Of a stretch of 64,000 nucleotides of DNA, positions 54,696 through 63,278 are shown one piece after another (within the stretch, counting starts at the first letter, position 1; every line of letters starts with the position of its first letter). The notes beneath the pieces are model-generated. The model saw only the letters and a list, made by a program, of their open reading frames with translations. It ran no database searches and had not been told where the DNA came from. The position numbers were made by a program, and so were the translations under genes. Source of the stretch: Agaribacterium haliotis (lineage in GTDB: Bacteria > Pseudomonadota > Gammaproteobacteria > Pseudomonadales > Cellvibrionaceae); the NCBI RefSeq assembly GCF_002312815.1, contig NZ_NKQJ01000002.1:287527-351526 (forward strand). Direction: 5' to 3'.

Positions 54696-55577
54696 GTGGC
54701 CATGCCTCCAGAACTCAGCCAGGAACAAATACAAAGCATTCTTCAGGGCATCAGCATTCCGCCTCAACCGCAGATCCTCGTCGATCTGCAAATGGAACAA
54801 CTAAACCCCGACTGCGACATTAGCAACATTGCCAAACTCATCTCGCAAGACGTCGGCCTAAGCGGCGCCATATTAAAAATCGTCAACAGCCCGTTTTACA
54901 AACTGAGCAACACCATCACCTCCATTCAACAGGCAGTTAGCCTGCTTGGCGTGAACAGTGTGGTTAATCTTGTCAACGCCCACTCAATTAAAGGGGCACT
55001 CAGCGACGACGATATTATTTCTCTCGGCCGCTTTTGGGACAGCGCCATGGAGATTGCCCAAGCGTCGACGGTTATCGCCAAACAAATCGGCTTTAATCAA
55101 GTTGATGAAGCCTACACGCTCGGCCTCTTTCACAATGCCGGTGTCCCCTTACTGATGAGCCGCATCAATAATTACGCCGACGTTATTCAACAGTCCTATG
55201 CCTGCGAGTACCGCCGCATCACCGAAACCGAAAACCAACTAATAAAAACCAATCACGCTGTTGTCGGTTATTACGTCGGCAAAAGCTGGAATCTTCCGCG
55301 CTATATGTGCGAAGCCATCCACGAACACCATCACGTGCTTAAGGTGCTGCAAAAGGACGAAGCTGATAGCACTAAAAAAACCCTGCTGACCATACTCAAG
55401 ATGGCAGAGCACTGCTGCGCCAGTTACCGCGTACTCGGCCAACAAGAAATCGATCACGAGTGGCTGCAAATAAAAGACAACGTACTTTTATACTGTGGCC
55501 TGAGCGAATATGAATTTGCCTCGTTGCAAGAACAAATTCGCGAACTCGGTCTCGGCGCCATCGATTATTACAATTGA
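54696..55577 (+). CDS. HDOD domain protein
   Basis: A 293-residue signalling protein of the HDOD family (HD-related output domain), spanning about 15-215: QPQILVDLQMEQLNPDCDISNIAKLISQDVGLSGAILKIVNSPFY. Later IHEHHHVL retains His residues where HD proteins bind metal, but HDOD proteins usually lack catalysis. They commonly act in motility and c-di-GMP-linked networks. It lies just before a chemoreceptor gene (75-base gap), which suits a signalling role. Starts GTG at 54696 or ATG at 54702. Confidence 0.85.
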   Translation: MAMPPELSQEQIQSILQGISIPPQPQILVDLQMEQLNPDCDISNIAKLISQDVGLSGAILKIVNSPFYKLSNTITSIQQAVSLLGVNSVVNLVNAHSIKGALSDDDIISLGRFWDSAMEIAQASTVIAKQIGFNQVDEAYTLGLFHNAGVPLLMSRINNYADVIQQSYACEYRRITETENQLIKTNHAVVGYYVGKSWNLPRYMCEAIHEHHHVLKVLQKDEADSTKKTLLTILKMAEHCCASYRVLGQQEIDHEWLQIKDNVLLYCGLSEYEFASLQEQIRELGLGAIDYYN

Positions 55578-55652
55578 GCTAAACACTCGCGCATTTAGCA
55601 AGCTTCGACTATACCTAAATGGTATATCGCGTTTTAGAGCACGAGGCTTGTT

Positions 55653-57254
55653 TTGCGCTTAAGTATTTTTAACAAAATCATTTTAATTATTGTCACCGCG
55701 AGCTTAGGTTTTGCTCTGTACGTTGTGGCAAATATGTTCTCAACCTCGGTCAACAAAAATAATTTGACACAAATTGGCGAGGTGCAGGTACCCCTGCTAC
55801 TTGAAGCTCAGAACGCTTCAAACCTGCTGCTGCGCATTGATGATCAATTACAGCTGGCGGTAACAACCGGTGAGACCGAACAAATTATTCAAGCCGAAAC
55901 CACCAAAGCCAAACTCGATGAAAGCCTGCGCAATATCCAGTCTTTATTTCCCGGCGAACGAATCGACAGCCTGATTCGCGCTGAAGAACACTACTTTCGT
56001 TTAGCTCACGAACTCAGCAGCGGCATCGTTCAAGACACCATTGATTTCAGTCAAGTGGGTGGGCTTTCACAAAATAAAGCCAGTGCATTTAGGTCGGTAA
56101 CCGAAGCCTTGACCGAACTCGAGCAAGTTCAAAAAGAAAGCCTACAAGCACTGGTTGACGAGGCCAATGAAAGCAATAGCCGGGCCCTGATGATGGGCGT
56201 GAGCATCGGCATCGGCACGCTCATTATTTTGTGCATGGTTGGCATTCCTATCGCACTTAATGTTCGCCACAACCTAAATTCCGTTCGCTATTCATTAAAA
56301 AATATGGCTCAGGGCTCGGGCGACCTAACTACCCGCATCCACCAGGCAAGCCAAGACGAAGTTGGCCAGCTTGTTCGCCAATTTAACAACGTTATGGAAA
56401 AGCTGCAGCAAACCTTTAAAGAGGTGATACACAGCGCGGCGCCACTTGGCGATGTTGCCAGTGAACTAAACCGCGTTGTTGACCAAACTACGCGGCAAAT
56501 TTCAGAGCAGCGGGCGGCAAGTAGCGAAGCGGCTCGCGCTGCGGCGGAAGTCAACGACAATATCGGCGGCGTTGCCAGCAATACCGATCAGGCCTCTCAC
56601 GAAGCCACGCTCGCCAACGACAAAGTCAGCGAAGGTCAGCGAGTTGTTAACAGCACTGCAGACAATATCAGCCGGCTCGCCGATGCGATGGAAGAAGCCT
56701 CAAGTGTTGTCAGCCAACTCGAGTCCGATACTGGCTCAGTTGGCATGATACTCGAGGTCATCCGCGGCATTGCCGAACAGACAAATTTACTGGCTCTAAA
56801 CGCCGCCATCGAGGCCGCTCGCGCTGGCGAACAGGGCCGTGGTTTTGCCGTTGTTGCCGATGAAGTGCGCTCACTTGCATCCAAAACCCAGCAGAGCACC
56901 GAAGAGATCGACACTCTAATCAGCCAGCTGCAGCAAAATGCGGTGCGCGCTAGCAGCTCGATGAAAAGCTCAACCGAACAAGCGCGCGCAAGTGTCGAAG
57001 AAGCTCACCTGGCGAGCGAGCAACTGAATTTCATCGCCAACTCAATGGCCAATATTCAAGGCGTTAGCGCAGAGGTTGCCCACGCGGTCGAAGGCCAAAA
57101 ACAACTAGCGCAAAGCATTTTAGAGCACGTTGAGCATGTCGATAGCATCGCCGTTGAGGCCGATCAGCAAACCGCAGCCCTGAGCCATAGCAGTGAAGCC
57201 CTGCACACCCAGGCCGAGCAGCTCAAACACATCACCAGTCAATTCAAAGTTTAA
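55653..57254 (+). CDS. Methyl-accepting chemotaxis protein
   Basis: A 533-residue chemoreceptor. It has a membrane helix (about 8-29), a helical periplasmic sensor (about 30-180), a second helix (about 182-206), a HAMP domain, and a cytoplasmic signalling domain with the invariant hairpin tip [19 protein letters not shown]. It starts at a TTG with a GAGG site seven bases upstream. The ligand is unknown. The porin and PstS-like genes follow, but no other che genes are in the window. Confidence 0.92.
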   Translation: MRLSIFNKIILIIVTASLGFALYVVANMFSTSVNKNNLTQIGEVQVPLLLEAQNASNLLLRIDDQLQLAVTTGETEQIIQAETTKAKLDESLRNIQSLFPGERIDSLIRAEEHYFRLAHELSSGIVQDTIDFSQVGGLSQNKASAFRSVTEALTELEQVQKESLQALVDEANESNSRALMMGVSIGIGTLIILCMVGIPIALNVRHNLNSVRYSLKNMAQGSGDLTTRIHQASQDEVGQLVRQFNNVMEKLQQTFKEVIHSAAPLGDVASELNRVVDQTTRQISEQRAASSEAARAAAEVNDNIGGVASNTDQASHEATLANDKVSEGQRVVNSTADNISRLADAMEEASSVVSQLESDTGSVGMILEVIRGIAEQTNLLALNAAIEAARAGEQGRGFAVVADEVRSLASKTQQSTEEIDTLISQLQQNAVRASSSMKSSTEQARASVEEAHLASEQLNFIANSMANIQGVSAEVAHAVEGQKQLAQSILEHVEHVDSIAVEADQQTAALSHSSEALHTQAEQLKHITSQFKV

Positions 57255-57284
57255 CCCCCCTCTTTTAATAAAAAGGAGATTTAC

Positions 57285-58505
57285 ATGAGCACCAATAATA
57301 AAGCCAGCATTGCACTGGCGGGAAGCTTATGCCTTGGCCTCGCTGCAGCGCAAGCTTCAGCCGAGCTACAGTGGAACGGCTTTATTACCGCTGGCGGCGG
57401 TATGGCCTCAGAGGACGGCCTTTTCGGCTACGAAGAAGACCTGACCTTCAACAATGAAAGCATACTCGGCCTGCAACTAACCGGGGATATTAGCGATAAA
57501 CTCAGCGCCACAGGCCAGATCGTCGCACGCGGCGACGAAGATATGGAGGTCGACGTCTCCTGGGCCTATTTGAGCTATAAAGCCACGGATAAAACAACAC
57601 TCAGGCTCGGGCGCTTCCGAACTCCTTTTTATCTTTATTCTGACTTTCTCGAAGTCGGTTATGCCTACCACTGGATCAGCCCACCGAATGATGTTTACTC
57701 TCTTCCAGCAGATAGCATCGACGGCTTTGACGTTGTTTACAACACCCCGCTTGGCGCCACCGACTTCACTGCACAGTTTTACGGCGGTTCAGTCGACAGC
57801 GAATTTACCGTTAGCGGCGAGCCCGTCGAAACCGATATCCGCAACCAAGCCGGCCTCGCACTAACCTTAAACTGGGAGTGGCTGACACTCAGAGCGAGCC
57901 ACCACTACGCAGCCAAGGTAAACTTTGTTGGCCTTGAAGATGCCCCAATACCCGTTGTCGGCAGCATTGGCGCTTTACAAGATGGCTTGGAGACACTGAC
58001 AGCGGTTACCGGAGATCAGGGTTATGCCCAAGCTGCATCAAACCTAAGTGTTGAGGACGTCGAATACACCTTTGATGAGATCGCCATTAAAATTGAATGG
58101 AACAATATTCTTTTTGTTGCCGAAGCAACCGAACTCAAAGCTGAATCCGGCCTAACTGATCAGCAAAATCGAAACTACGTCAGTCTCGGCTACAACATCG
58201 GCCCGGTGCTGCTACATGTTACTCAGAGCCGCGCTGATGACGACGTGGCGGCAATCGCCGATACCATCACCGTATTGGACCCGGGAGTTTGGGGCGCTGA
58301 GCTCTCGGCGCAAAGTGCAGGGGCAAAACTTGCAGTAAACGGGCTCGCCGAGCGCTTTGCTGTTGTCGATCGCACCACCAACACGCTCGGAGTGCGCTGG
58401 GACTTTACTCCGGGAGCGGCATTTAAGATCGAAGGCTCAGACGTCGACTACGACGATGGAACAAGTGGCCAGATTTACCGCTTTGTTATCGACGCGGTTT
58501 ATTAA
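57285..58505 (+). CDS. Outer-membrane porin
   Basis: A 406-residue exported beta-barrel protein: signal peptide ending near QASA, amphipathic strands (LQWNGFITAGGGMAS, LSATGQIVARGDED, TLRLGRFRTPFYLYSDF), and a C-terminal aromatic strand ending RFVIDAVY. The middle carries a typical PDVYSLP-like loop (PPNDVYSLP). A strong AAGGAG site precedes the ATG. It probably forms a general or anion-selective pore. It pairs with the PstS-like gene 12 bases later. Confidence 0.85.
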   Translation: MSTNNKASIALAGSLCLGLAAAQASAELQWNGFITAGGGMASEDGLFGYEEDLTFNNESILGLQLTGDISDKLSATGQIVARGDEDMEVDVSWAYLSYKATDKTTLRLGRFRTPFYLYSDFLEVGYAYHWISPPNDVYSLPADSIDGFDVVYNTPLGATDFTAQFYGGSVDSEFTVSGEPVETDIRNQAGLALTLNWEWLTLRASHHYAAKVNFVGLEDAPIPVVGSIGALQDGLETLTAVTGDQGYAQAASNLSVEDVEYTFDEIAIKIEWNNILFVAEATELKAESGLTDQQNRNYVSLGYNIGPVLLHVTQSRADDDVAAIADTITVLDPGVWGAELSAQSAGAKLAVNGLAERFAVVDRTTNTLGVRWDFTPGAAFKIEGSDVDYDDGTSGQIYRFVIDAVY

Positions 58506-58517
58506 GGAGAACTAAAC

Positions 58518-58928
58518 ATGAACAAGACATTTATTTTATTAGTTCTACTGGCTTTAAGTTTTTCTGCAAGTGCCGAAATCGCCGTTATAGTCAGCAGCGC
58601 CAGCCCAATTAGCAGCGCTGATGCAAAAGAGCTTGAGCGGCTCTACCTGGGTAAAAGCAAAAAGATCGGCGGCAGCAACGCCGTACCCGTTAATCAAAAA
58701 GCGGGCAGCTCCGCCGCCAGCCACTTTAATCAAACGGTATTAGGCAAAAGTGACAGCCAGGTCAAAGCCTATTGGTCCAAGCTTGTATTTACCGGCAAAG
58801 GTACTCCGCCCAAAGAAATGCCCGACGATGCAGCCGTAATTGCAGAGGTCAGCGCTTCGGACAGCAGCGTTGGTTATGTTGATGCCGGCGCCGTCAACGA
58901 CAGCGTTAAAGTTATTGCCAGCTATTAA
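58518..58928 (+). CDS. PstS-like periplasmic protein (small)
   Basis: A 136-residue exported protein with a signal peptide ending near SASA and the fold of the substrate-binding protein PstS, but only the first lobe. SADAKELERLYLGKSKKIGG, PVNQKAGSSAASHFNQTVLG and YWSKLVFTGKGTPPK are typical of short PstS-like proteins next to porins. Whether it binds phosphate is uncertain. It forms a two-gene unit with the porin, followed by a terminator. Confidence 0.8.
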   Translation: MNKTFILLVLLALSFSASAEIAVIVSSASPISSADAKELERLYLGKSKKIGGSNAVPVNQKAGSSAASHFNQTVLGKSDSQVKAYWSKLVFTGKGTPPKEMPDDAAVIAEVSASDSSVGYVDAGAVNDSVKVIASY

Positions 58929-58964
58929 ATAAACAAAGCCCGGCAATACACTAAGCCCCTTACG

Positions 58965-58993
58965 AAAAAGGGCTCCAATTGGAGCCCTTTTTT
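58965..58993. terminator. Bidirectional intrinsic terminator
   Basis: AAAAAGGGCTCC-AATT-GGAGCCCTTTTT: a perfect stem with A-run and T-run between the PstS-like gene and the convergent gcvH. It serves both strands and overlaps the gcvH stop codon by two bases. Confidence 0.95.
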
Positions 58994-59375
58994 ATTCTAC
59001 TGACGCCTTATAAGCTTCGGCATCAAGCGCGTTGTCCAGCTCACCAATTTCAGATGGCTTCACTTTAAAAAACCAACCATCGTCGTAAGGGCTTGAATTA
59101 ACCGTCTCTGGCGCTTCTTCAAGCTGTTCGTTAACCGCAATAACTTCGCCACTGACAGGCGAATAAATATCCGAAGCGGCCTTCACACTTTCAACCACAC
59201 CAGCTTCGGTATTGGCAGTGACTTCAGAGCCGAGCTCGGGCAGCTCGACAAAAACAACATCACCGAGCGCCTCTTGCGCGTGATCGGTAATGCCCACAGT
59301 AACAGTACCGTCGCTTTCTACACGGGCCCACTCGTGGCTAGGTAAATATTTTAGCTCGTCTCGCAATTCACTCAT
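58992..59375 (-). CDS. gcvH: Glycine cleavage system H protein
   Basis: Lipoyl carrier of the glycine cleavage system, 127 residues. The lipoylated Lys lies in [16 protein letters not shown], and HEWARVE and [20 protein letters not shown] are family blocks. I use the ATG at 59375, which has a GAGG site at good distance; a GTG at 59387 would add four residues. It follows gcvT by 22 bases. No gcvP lies in the window. Confidence 0.95.
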   Translation of the reverse strand: MSELRDELKYLPSHEWARVESDGTVTVGITDHAQEALGDVVFVELPELGSEVTANTEAGVVESVKAASDIYSPVSGEVIAVNEQLEEAPETVNSSPYDDGWFFKVKPSEIGELDNALDAEAYKASVE

Positions 59376-59397
59376 CTTAGGCCTCACCTAATTTATC

Positions 59398-60501
59398 TTA
59401 TATAGCTTTTACAATGTTGGCGCCGTTGCGCACAAAACAGGGTTTTACAATGTCGACCGCAACTTCTTTGTTGCGAATAATAACCTGGCATTCGCCATTA
59501 AACTCCACTGGCACCCTGGCCAGAGCTATCGACGTAGACAGCGTCGGAGAAAAACTGCCGCTGGTAATCAGGCCACTGGCTTCTGAGCCCGACATGCGCA
59601 CTTCTTGCCCAGCGCGCAGCACACCTTTGCCTTTAATAAGCAGGCCAACTAATTTGTTTTTTACGCCGTCGGCTTTTTGCTGCAGCAGAGCTTTCTTGCC
59701 GATAAAGTCCCGGCCGCTGTCGCTCCAGTCAAGCGTCCAACTCATATTGGCTTCGAGCGGGCTGATTGCTTCATCCATCTCGTGGCCGTATAAGTTCATG
59801 CCAGCCTCAAGGCGCAGTGTATCGCGAGCCCCAAGACCACACGGAGCAACACCCACTTCGCCAAGTTGTTGAACAAAAGCCACAGCCTCGCTTGCGGGCA
59901 AAATCACTTCGTAGCCATCTTCGCCGGTATAACCGGTGCGGGCGACAAACACATTCGATGTTTTGTACTTAACATCGGCGCCGACAAATACACCCAAATC
60001 GGGCACAGGCAGCAATTGCCCAACCAAAGCGCGCGCCTTAGGGCCCTGCACGGCGAGCATGGCCAGCTCATCGCGCTCGATCAAGCTAACCTCAAAGTTA
60101 GCCGCCTGTTTTTGCATCCAGGCCAAATCTTTTTCGCGAGTCGCGCAGTTCACCACCACACGATAGCCAAAGTCACACAAATAGACGATCAAGTCATCAA
60201 TAACCCCAGCGCGCTCATTGAGCATGCCGCTGTAGAGCGCCTTGCCGGGCTGGGTCAGTTTGGCAACATCGTTTGCCAACAAAAACTGTAAATAGCGCTT
60301 GGCGTCAGCACCGTGAACATCGAGCACGGTCATATGGCTGACATCAAACCAGCCGGCGCCTTGCCGAACTCGATGGTGCTCTTCCATCTGTGAACCGTAA
60401 TGCAAAGGCATCAGCCAACCGCCAAAGTCCACCAGCTTGGCCCCGAGCTCTCTGTGCAAATCTACCAGTGCAGTCTCTTTAAGCATGCGTTCACCGAACA
60501 T
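59398..60501 (-). CDS. gcvT: Aminomethyltransferase (glycine cleavage T protein)
   Basis: Releases methylene to tetrahydrofolate from the lipoyl carrier. The 367-residue protein has the DFGGWLMPLHYGSQMEEH start region, FDVSHMTVLDV, ARTGYTGEDGYE and GLGARDTLRLEAGMNLYG. Starts at 60501 and 60486 are both plausible; the second (MLKETAL) matches the usual N-terminus. Divergent from and overlapping the upstream region of mutY. Confidence 0.95.
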   Translation of the reverse strand: MFGERMLKETALVDLHRELGAKLVDFGGWLMPLHYGSQMEEHHRVRQGAGWFDVSHMTVLDVHGADAKRYLQFLLANDVAKLTQPGKALYSGMLNERAGVIDDLIVYLCDFGYRVVVNCATREKDLAWMQKQAANFEVSLIERDELAMLAVQGPKARALVGQLLPVPDLGVFVGADVKYKTSNVFVARTGYTGEDGYEVILPASEAVAFVQQLGEVGVAPCGLGARDTLRLEAGMNLYGHEMDEAISPLEANMSWTLDWSDSGRDFIGKKALLQQKADGVKNKLVGLLIKGKGVLRAGQEVRMSGSEASGLITSGSFSPTLSTSIALARVPVEFNGECQVIIRNKEVAVDIVKPCFVRNGANIVKAI

Positions 60502-60657
60502 CTAACAAAGCCGCGCATTGTAGCCGATGCTCTTCGCTCAGAACATAGCCGGGCCCGGCTTCACAAGCTGGCACAACACAAAAACAAGAAAGTGCCCAAT
60601 ACACAGTGCTGGCCGCCCACTTTATGCGCGTGCATAATGGCCCGCCGAGGAGAAACG

Positions 60658-61692
60658 ATGACCAACAGTTTTAGCGCCAAACTGCTGCGCTGGTTCGACC
60701 AACACGGCCGCCACGACCTGCCCTGGCAACACCAAGCCAGCCCTTACAAAACCTGGCTAAGCGAAGTCATGTTGCAGCAAACCCAGGTGAGCACCGTTAT
60801 CCCCTATTTTTTGCGTTTTATCGAGCGCTTCCCGACCCTAAAACAACTGGCCGATGCCGACATTGACGAGGTTATGCACCTGTGGACAGGCCTGGGTTAT
60901 TACAGCCGCGCACGCAACCTGCACCGCTGCGCCCAAGAGATTCGCGATCACTACAACGGTGAACTGCCGCAACAGCTGGAACAACTTCAGGCCCTGCCCG
61001 GCATAGGTCCGTCAACGGCCGCCGCGATTGCGAGCATCGCTTTTAATCAAAGCACGGCGATACTTGACGGCAACGTTAAGCGAGTACTCACTCGCTTTCA
61101 TGCGATCGAGGGCTGGCCGGGAAAACGAGAGGTCGAAAAGCAGCTGTGGCAGCTCGCTCAAGAGCACATGCCCAAAAAACGCTGCGGCGACTACACCCAG
61201 GCAATTATGGATCTCGGCGCCACCTTGTGCACCCGCAGTAAAGCCCAGTGCCAGGCCTGCCCAATGAAAGCCGACTGCCAAGCCCTGGCGCTTGAGCGGG
61301 TACAGGATTTCCCCTACAGCAAACCGAAGCAAAACAAGCCGGTAAAAGAAGCCCAACTGCTTATTATCCGCCGCCAGAGCGGCGAAATCGCGCTGCAGCT
61401 TCGCCCCCCAACCGGCATCTGGGGAGGCCTGTGGAGCCTGCCCGAACTCAAGTTAGACGAAAGTCCCGAAGACTTTGTGCAAAGCCACTTTGGCGAAGTG
61501 CTGGCCCAGCAAAAGCGCGATAAATTCAAACACGTCTTTTCCCACTACAGCTTGCTTATACACCCTGTTGAAATTCAACTTGGCCGCGAGCACGGAAAAA
61601 TCATGGAGCAGGGCCAGCTGCTCTGGTATAACCCCCACTTTCCGCAGGAAGTTGGCCTCGCCGCCCCGGTAAAATCCCTGCTACACCTGTAA
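60658..61692 (+). CDS. mutY: A/G-specific adenine glycosylase MutY
   Basis: Removes adenine mispaired with 8-oxoguanine. The 344-residue enzyme has an HhH motif [17 protein letters not shown], catalytic Asp in [10 protein letters not shown], the 4Fe-4S cluster Cys set C-x6-C-x2-C-x5-C ([17 protein letters not shown]) and a C-terminal Nudix-like 8-oxoG-sensing domain. I use the ATG at 60658 behind GAGGAG; the longer frame to 60400 overlaps gcvT. yggX follows, the usual oxidative-damage pair. Confidence 0.96.
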   Translation: MTNSFSAKLLRWFDQHGRHDLPWQHQASPYKTWLSEVMLQQTQVSTVIPYFLRFIERFPTLKQLADADIDEVMHLWTGLGYYSRARNLHRCAQEIRDHYNGELPQQLEQLQALPGIGPSTAAAIASIAFNQSTAILDGNVKRVLTRFHAIEGWPGKREVEKQLWQLAQEHMPKKRCGDYTQAIMDLGATLCTRSKAQCQACPMKADCQALALERVQDFPYSKPKQNKPVKEAQLLIIRRQSGEIALQLRPPTGIWGGLWSLPELKLDESPEDFVQSHFGEVLAQQKRDKFKHVFSHYSLLIHPVEIQLGREHGKIMEQGQLLWYNPHFPQEVGLAAPVKSLLHL

Positions 61693-61714
61693 GCCACCGC
61701 CAGAAGGAAACCGC

Positions 61715-61990
61715 ATGTCCCGCACCGTGTTCTGCCGCAAATACCAACAAGAACTGCCCGGCCTGCCCGTGCCCCCTCTGCCCGGCGCCAAAGGCCAGGA
61801 ACTATATGACAACGTCAGCGCCAAAGCCTGGCAGGAATGGCTAAGCCACCAAACCATGCTAATTAACGAAAAGCAGCTCAACCTGATGGATATGACAGCC
61901 CGTGCCTACCTCAGCGAGCAGATGGAAAAGTTCTTTGCCAATCAAGGCCTGGACGAAATCGAAGGCTACGTCGCCCCGGAAGATAAGTAG
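61715..61990 (+). CDS. yggX: Probable Fe(2+)-trafficking protein YggX
   Basis: A 91-residue protein linked to iron trafficking and oxidative protection of Fe-S clusters. [22 protein letters not shown] at the start with conserved Cys, and [19 protein letters not shown], are diagnostic. It lies 22 bases after mutY, the common order, where both genes respond to oxidative damage. Confidence 0.95.
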   Translation: MSRTVFCRKYQQELPGLPVPPLPGAKGQELYDNVSAKAWQEWLSHQTMLINEKQLNLMDMTARAYLSEQMEKFFANQGLDEIEGYVAPEDK

Positions 61991-62089
61991 GCAAAAATAA
62001 GTGAAATCAACGCTTGACTCGCAACAATGTTGCAGGTTTAATACGCGCCTCGTTCGCCAAGCAGCCCAACCCTAGCTTGTGCAAACACT

Positions 62090-62165
62090 GCCCAGATAGC
62101 TCAGTCGGTAGAGCAGGGGATTGAAAATCCCCGTGTCGGTGGTTCGATTCCGCCTCTGGGCACCA
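62090..62165 (+). tRNA. tRNA-Phe (GAA)
   Basis: A 76-nt cloverleaf starts GCCCAGA and ends TCTGGGC-ACCA with encoded CCA. The anticodon stem-loop GGGGA-TTGAAAA-TCCCC gives anticodon GAA (Phe). The D-loop has AGTCGGT and the T-arm GGTTCGATTCC. tRNA 3' ends are common integration sites and the region beyond is atypical, but I found no copy of this 3' end downstream in the window. Confidence 0.97.
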
Positions 62166-62176
62166 TAATTTAAAAT

Positions 62177-62202
62177 GGCCTGCAGCAATGCAGGCCTTTT
62201 TT
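62177..62202 (+). terminator. Intrinsic terminator of tRNA-Phe
   Basis: GGCCTGCA-GCAA-TGCAGGCC with six T residues: an 8-bp stem with a GNRA-type loop, 11 bases after the tRNA. A 20-base part of it is repeated at 22320. Confidence 0.95.
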
Positions 62203-62210
62203 GTTTGGGC

Positions 62211-62465
62211 CTAAGAAACCTCAAAGGCTCCACATTGCTTGCACATAAAAATAAAAGCCGCTGATTTTGCGCAGTGCATACAGCATCTGCCCGCGAGAAA
62301 AATTAGCCCACAAACAAACTCTGCTTTCCTTTCAGCCCCCCCCCTTGTGAAAACGCTGCTTGCTCTTAAGTCCTGATAGCTTGAGCTTTTTACCCTTACT
62401 TTAATTCCTCTAGCCCACCCAATGCTCGTTTTGCGCAGGCGTGAGCAGGAGTGCTTTTTACCCAA
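62211..62465 (-). CDS. Doubtful small ORF with zinc-ribbon-like C-terminus
   Basis: An 84-codon frame whose C-terminal end has CCMHC and MCKQC separated by ten residues, a CxxC-CxxC spacing as in small zinc ribbons. The upstream half is basic and unconvincing, and the frame crosses a run of ten C (62336-62345), where a frameshift would alter it. It may be a degraded gene or chance. No ribosome-binding site is evident. Confidence 0.25.
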   Translation of the reverse strand: MGKKHSCSRLRKTSIGWARGIKVRVKSSSYQDLRASSVFTRGGAERKAEFVCGLIFLAGRCCMHCAKSAAFIFMCKQCGAFEVS

Positions 62466-62549
62466 ATCAAGTGCTTAGAATTTAATCATTGATCACAAAA
62501 GGAGCATTAACGTAATATCAATATGTAAGGAAAAAAACAGATAACTAAA

Positions 62550-62705
62550 ATGGAATTCAATAATAGCTGCCCACTTGCTGGGCCTTGTAAACCAACCTGT
62601 GCGATTCAGTTCAAACTGATTAACTTATTAAAGAATGACTTCAGCACATTGCAGCCATCGTTATTCGACCCAAAGCGGCTGTTCGAAACTGATTTTCCGC
62701 ATTGA
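62550..62705 (+). CDS. Small ORF, 51 residues, Cys-rich start (doubtful)
   Basis: An ATG-to-TGA frame that is short but reads like a protein. The N-terminus contains Cys7, Cys13 and Cys17 (CPLAGPCKPTC), followed by a hydrophobic-basic AIQFKLINLLK helix and LQPSLFDPKRLFETDFPH. The AAGG element upstream is about 20 bases away, so translation is unproven. The remainder of the 62466-62987 gap holds no other gene I can support. Confidence 0.3.
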   Translation: MEFNNSCPLAGPCKPTCAIQFKLINLLKNDFSTLQPSLFDPKRLFETDFPH

Positions 62706-62934
62706 CTCGGTTTGATTGCCATCAGAGAGCAATTCCACTTAACTCGAAAGTAAAAGCTCTACGTGCTTGTTTAGCATGGTTTTTTTGGTGGTATGTTGGG
62801 ATAAGTGGAATAGGTGCCATATATTCCGAGAGCAAGGTGCATATTGGTGCCTAGGCGGCTGTTTTTATTGGAACTATTCGGCGGCAGGGGTAAAGCCTAT
62901 CGTGGTTAAAAGGAAATATTCCTATTAATAAGCT

Positions 62935-62941
62935 GTTAGGT
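62935..62941 (+). other. Integron core-like motif GTTAGGT before the toxin gene
   Basis: GTTAGGT fits the integron crossover consensus GTTRRRY and is the exact complement of ACCTAAC at 63885-63891. It lies 46 bases before the RelE-like ATG, where the 5' edge of a gene cassette would be. Only seven bases match and no full attC arm is visible before it, so the call is tentative. Confidence 0.4.
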
Positions 62942-62987
62942 TTCCGGCGTACGTTGAGCGAATTTTATAGGAAATAACGGGAGAGCA

Positions 62988-63257
62988 ATGATAGTTAAAG
63001 TTAGCCAAAAAGCCATGAAGTCGCTAGCATCGCTTCCTAGAGATGTTCAAGCTAAAGCTCGAAGGGCTGTAGAGTATATAAAGTCAGATAATGAACGATC
63101 GGTTAAACCAAACAAGTTGAAGGGTGGCCGAAATTTATATTCAGGAAGTGTAGATTCGAAATATAGAGTCATTTATTCCAAAAGCAAAGACACTATAACC
63201 ATAGTAGATATCATAAAAGTTGATACTGTAGCTAATGTAATGAGGTCAGAATCATGA
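62988..63257 (+). CDS. RelE/ParE-type toxin
   Basis: An 89-residue protein of the RelE/ParE toxin superfamily: IVKVSQKAMKSLASLPRDVQ, the central KPNKLKGGRNLYSGSVDSKYRVIYS strand with basic residues typical of ribosome-dependent RNases, and a hydrophobic IVDIIKVDTV end. No antitoxin gene of normal size (70-100 codons) is visible before or after it. The codon use is AT-rich compared with most of the window. A GGGAGA site precedes the ATG. Its TGA overlaps an ATG of the next frame (ATGA), implying coupling with the Shedu-like gene. Confidence 0.8.
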   Translation: MIVKVSQKAMKSLASLPRDVQAKARRAVEYIKSDNERSVKPNKLKGGRNLYSGSVDSKYRVIYSKSKDTITIVDIIKVDTVANVMRSES

Positions 63258-63278
63258 TCTCGCTAAACACAGGGCAAC

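Noticed and set aside
60400..60657. Extended MutY N-terminus
   Set aside because: These codons overlap gcvT on the other strand and look unlike MutY; the ATG at 60658 has a GAGGAG site.
62737..62941. Full attC site formed by ACTTAAC (62737) and GTTAGGT (62935)
   Set aside because: The cores are 205 bases apart, longer than normal attC sites, are not exact complements, and the sequence between is not palindromic.
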